DNA from: an uncultured Pelagibacteraceae bacterium
GTDB lineage: Bacteria; Pseudomonadota; Alphaproteobacteria; Pelagibacterales; Pelagibacteraceae
Direction: 5' to 3'
DNA: 32,554 bases
NCBI GenBank assembly: GCA_902528575.1
Contig: CABZSV010000009.1
Coordinates: 1 to 32,554 of the forward strand
Part shown: piece after piece, positions 31,685-32,554 of the stretch
Layout of the letters: each line of letters opens with the position of its first letter
Numbering within the stretch: position 1 is the first letter of the stretch
The notes under the pieces: model-generated
Told to the model about the DNA's origin: nothing
Database searches by the model: none
The model's input: the letters and a program-made list of their open reading frames with translations, nothing else
Translations under genes and position numbers: made by a program

Positions 31685-32554
31685 ATGACAAAAAAAATTT
31701 TAATATTATTATTTATATTAATACCTATCAAAGCAAATGCTTTAATTGAAGTTGATATAACTAGGGGAAATTTAAATCCACTTCCATTAGCAGTTTCTCC
31801 CCTATCAATTGATGAAGAGTCTAGAAAAGGTTTTGAAAAAATACTTGAAAAAGAAAATATTGGCTCGGAGATATCAAATATCGTTGAGAATAATTTAAGA
31901 ACCTCGGGATTATTTAATCCTCTAGACAAAAAGGCTTTTTTACAAGCTCCTGATATTGCAAATTTAAAACCAAGATTTGAAGATTGGAATTTAATTAAAG
32001 CTCAAGCACTTATTACTGGCAAAGTAAATTATGTTGACGATAAATTAAGAGTTGAGTTTCGATTATGGGACGTTTTAGCTGCTAAAGAAATGATGGCTTT
32101 AGCTTTTACAACAGTTCCTAACAATTGGAGAAGAGTAGGGCATATTATTTCTGATAAGGTTTACGAAAGGCTGACTGGAGAAAAAGGTTATTTTGACACA
32201 AGAATAATTTATGTCTCAGAAGAAGGGCCAAAAACACAAAGAATAAAAAAATTAGCAATCATGGATCAAGACGGAGCTAACAATAAGTTTTTGACATTAG
32301 GGAATGAGTTAGTTTTAACACCAAGATTTAATCCAGCAAGTCAAATGGTAACCTATTTGTCTTACTTTAAAAATATGCCAAGGGTTTATTTATTAGATAT
32401 AGAAACTGGCACACAAGAGGTAGTTGGAGATTTTCCTGGAATGACGTTTGCACCACGTTTTTCACCTGATGGTAAAAAAATAATTATGAGTTTTGCTAAA
32501 GATGGAAAGTCAGATATTTACACTATGGATTTAGAAAATAGAATTGTAGAAAAA
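31685..32554 (+). CDS. tolB: Tol-Pal system beta-propeller protein TolB (C-terminus beyond window)
   Basis: I translated this by hand from ATG 31685; the frame is open for 290 codons to the right edge. TolB is a periplasmic protein that binds Pal and is released by TolA. It has a signal peptide (basic start, hydrophobic core, ANA at about 17-19), an N-terminal domain with VEN...LRTSGLFNPLD, ITGKVNYVDDKLRVEFRLWD, and the start of the propeller with FNPASQMVTYLSY and FAPRFSPDGKKIIMS. The remaining propeller blades lie outside. It begins 9 bp after tolA. Confidence 0.93.
   Translation, partial: MTKKILILLFILIPIKANALIEVDITRGNLNPLPLAVSPLSIDEESRKGFEKILEKENIGSEISNIVENNLRTSGLFNPLDKKAFLQAPDIANLKPRFEDWNLIKAQALITGKVNYVDDKLRVEFRLWDVLAAKEMMALAFTTVPNNWRRVGHIISDKVYERLTGEKGYFDTRIIYVSEEGPKTQRIKKLAIMDQDGANNKFLTLGNELVLTPRFNPASQMVTYLSYFKNMPRVYLLDIETGTQEVVGDFPGMTFAPRFSPDGKKIIMSFAKDGKSDIYTMDLENRIVEK

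Overview
The window looks like a chromosomal segment from a SAR11-clade alphaproteobacterium (Pelagibacterales). It is extremely AT-rich, genes are packed with spacings of a few bases or short overlaps, Shine-Dalgarno sequences are scarce, and the housekeeping gene orders are alphaproteobacterial (rpmJ / COX-IV / pntAA-pntAB-pntB, tkt-gap-pgk-fba, a ZauP-like gene with zapA, yebC-ruvC-tolQRAB). The taxonomic call is inferred from gene content and base composition, not from a database search.

Region 1 (1 to about 12330) is a surface-polysaccharide island with frequent strand switches. It holds an edge-truncated multi-pass membrane protein, a GT11 fucosyltransferase-like gene, a second fucosyltransferase-like gene, a nucleotide-sugar dehydrogenase, three methyltransferase-like genes (two of the FkbM family), a 2OG-Fe(II) oxygenase, a GT2 glycosyltransferase, a complete dTDP-L-rhamnose set (rmlB-rmlA-rmlC-rmlD) and a GDP-mannose 3,5-epimerase-like gene. 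Together they can supply dTDP-rhamnose, a uronic acid-type sugar nucleotide and probably GDP-L-galactose or GDP-L-gulose, and then transfer and decorate them. A lone 5S rRNA gene (12372-12487) follows, with no 16S or 23S in the window. This matches the known SAR11 arrangement in which hypervariable region 2 separates 23S from 5S. Two more surface genes (a GT26 glycosyltransferase and a GalE-like epimerase) lie past the 5S.

Region 2 (14254 to 18019, + strand) is core: rpmJ, a tiny aa3-oxidase subunit IV gene, the three-gene proton-translocating transhydrogenase, and a TalC-type transaldolase.

Region 3 (18026 to 26272, - strand) is read from tkt downwards: tkt, gap, pgk, class I aldolase, thiE, efp, suhB, rpmE, a DUF1013/TrcR-type regulator, rpsU and initiator tRNA-Met. 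It combines central carbon metabolism with translation genes.

Region 4 (26326 to the right edge, + strand) contains a ZauP-like coiled-coil gene, zapA, a 5-formyltetrahydrofolate cyclo-ligase gene, a YmdB-type phosphoesterase, yebC, a RuvC-like nuclease, and tolQ, tolR, tolA and the first part of tolB. It concerns cell division, folate repair and envelope integrity.

I found no CRISPR array, insertion sequence, prophage or convincing riboswitch. There is no gene-free stretch over 300 bases; the longest gaps are about 160 bases (13210-13369) and 137 bases (11196-11332). I see no wholly new system. The points most worth checking are the orphan 5S inside the island, the GDP-mannose 3,5-epimerase with its full catalytic set, the atypical initiator tRNA, the rpsU start codon, the GAPDH cofactor site, and the ruvC-like gene without ruvAB.
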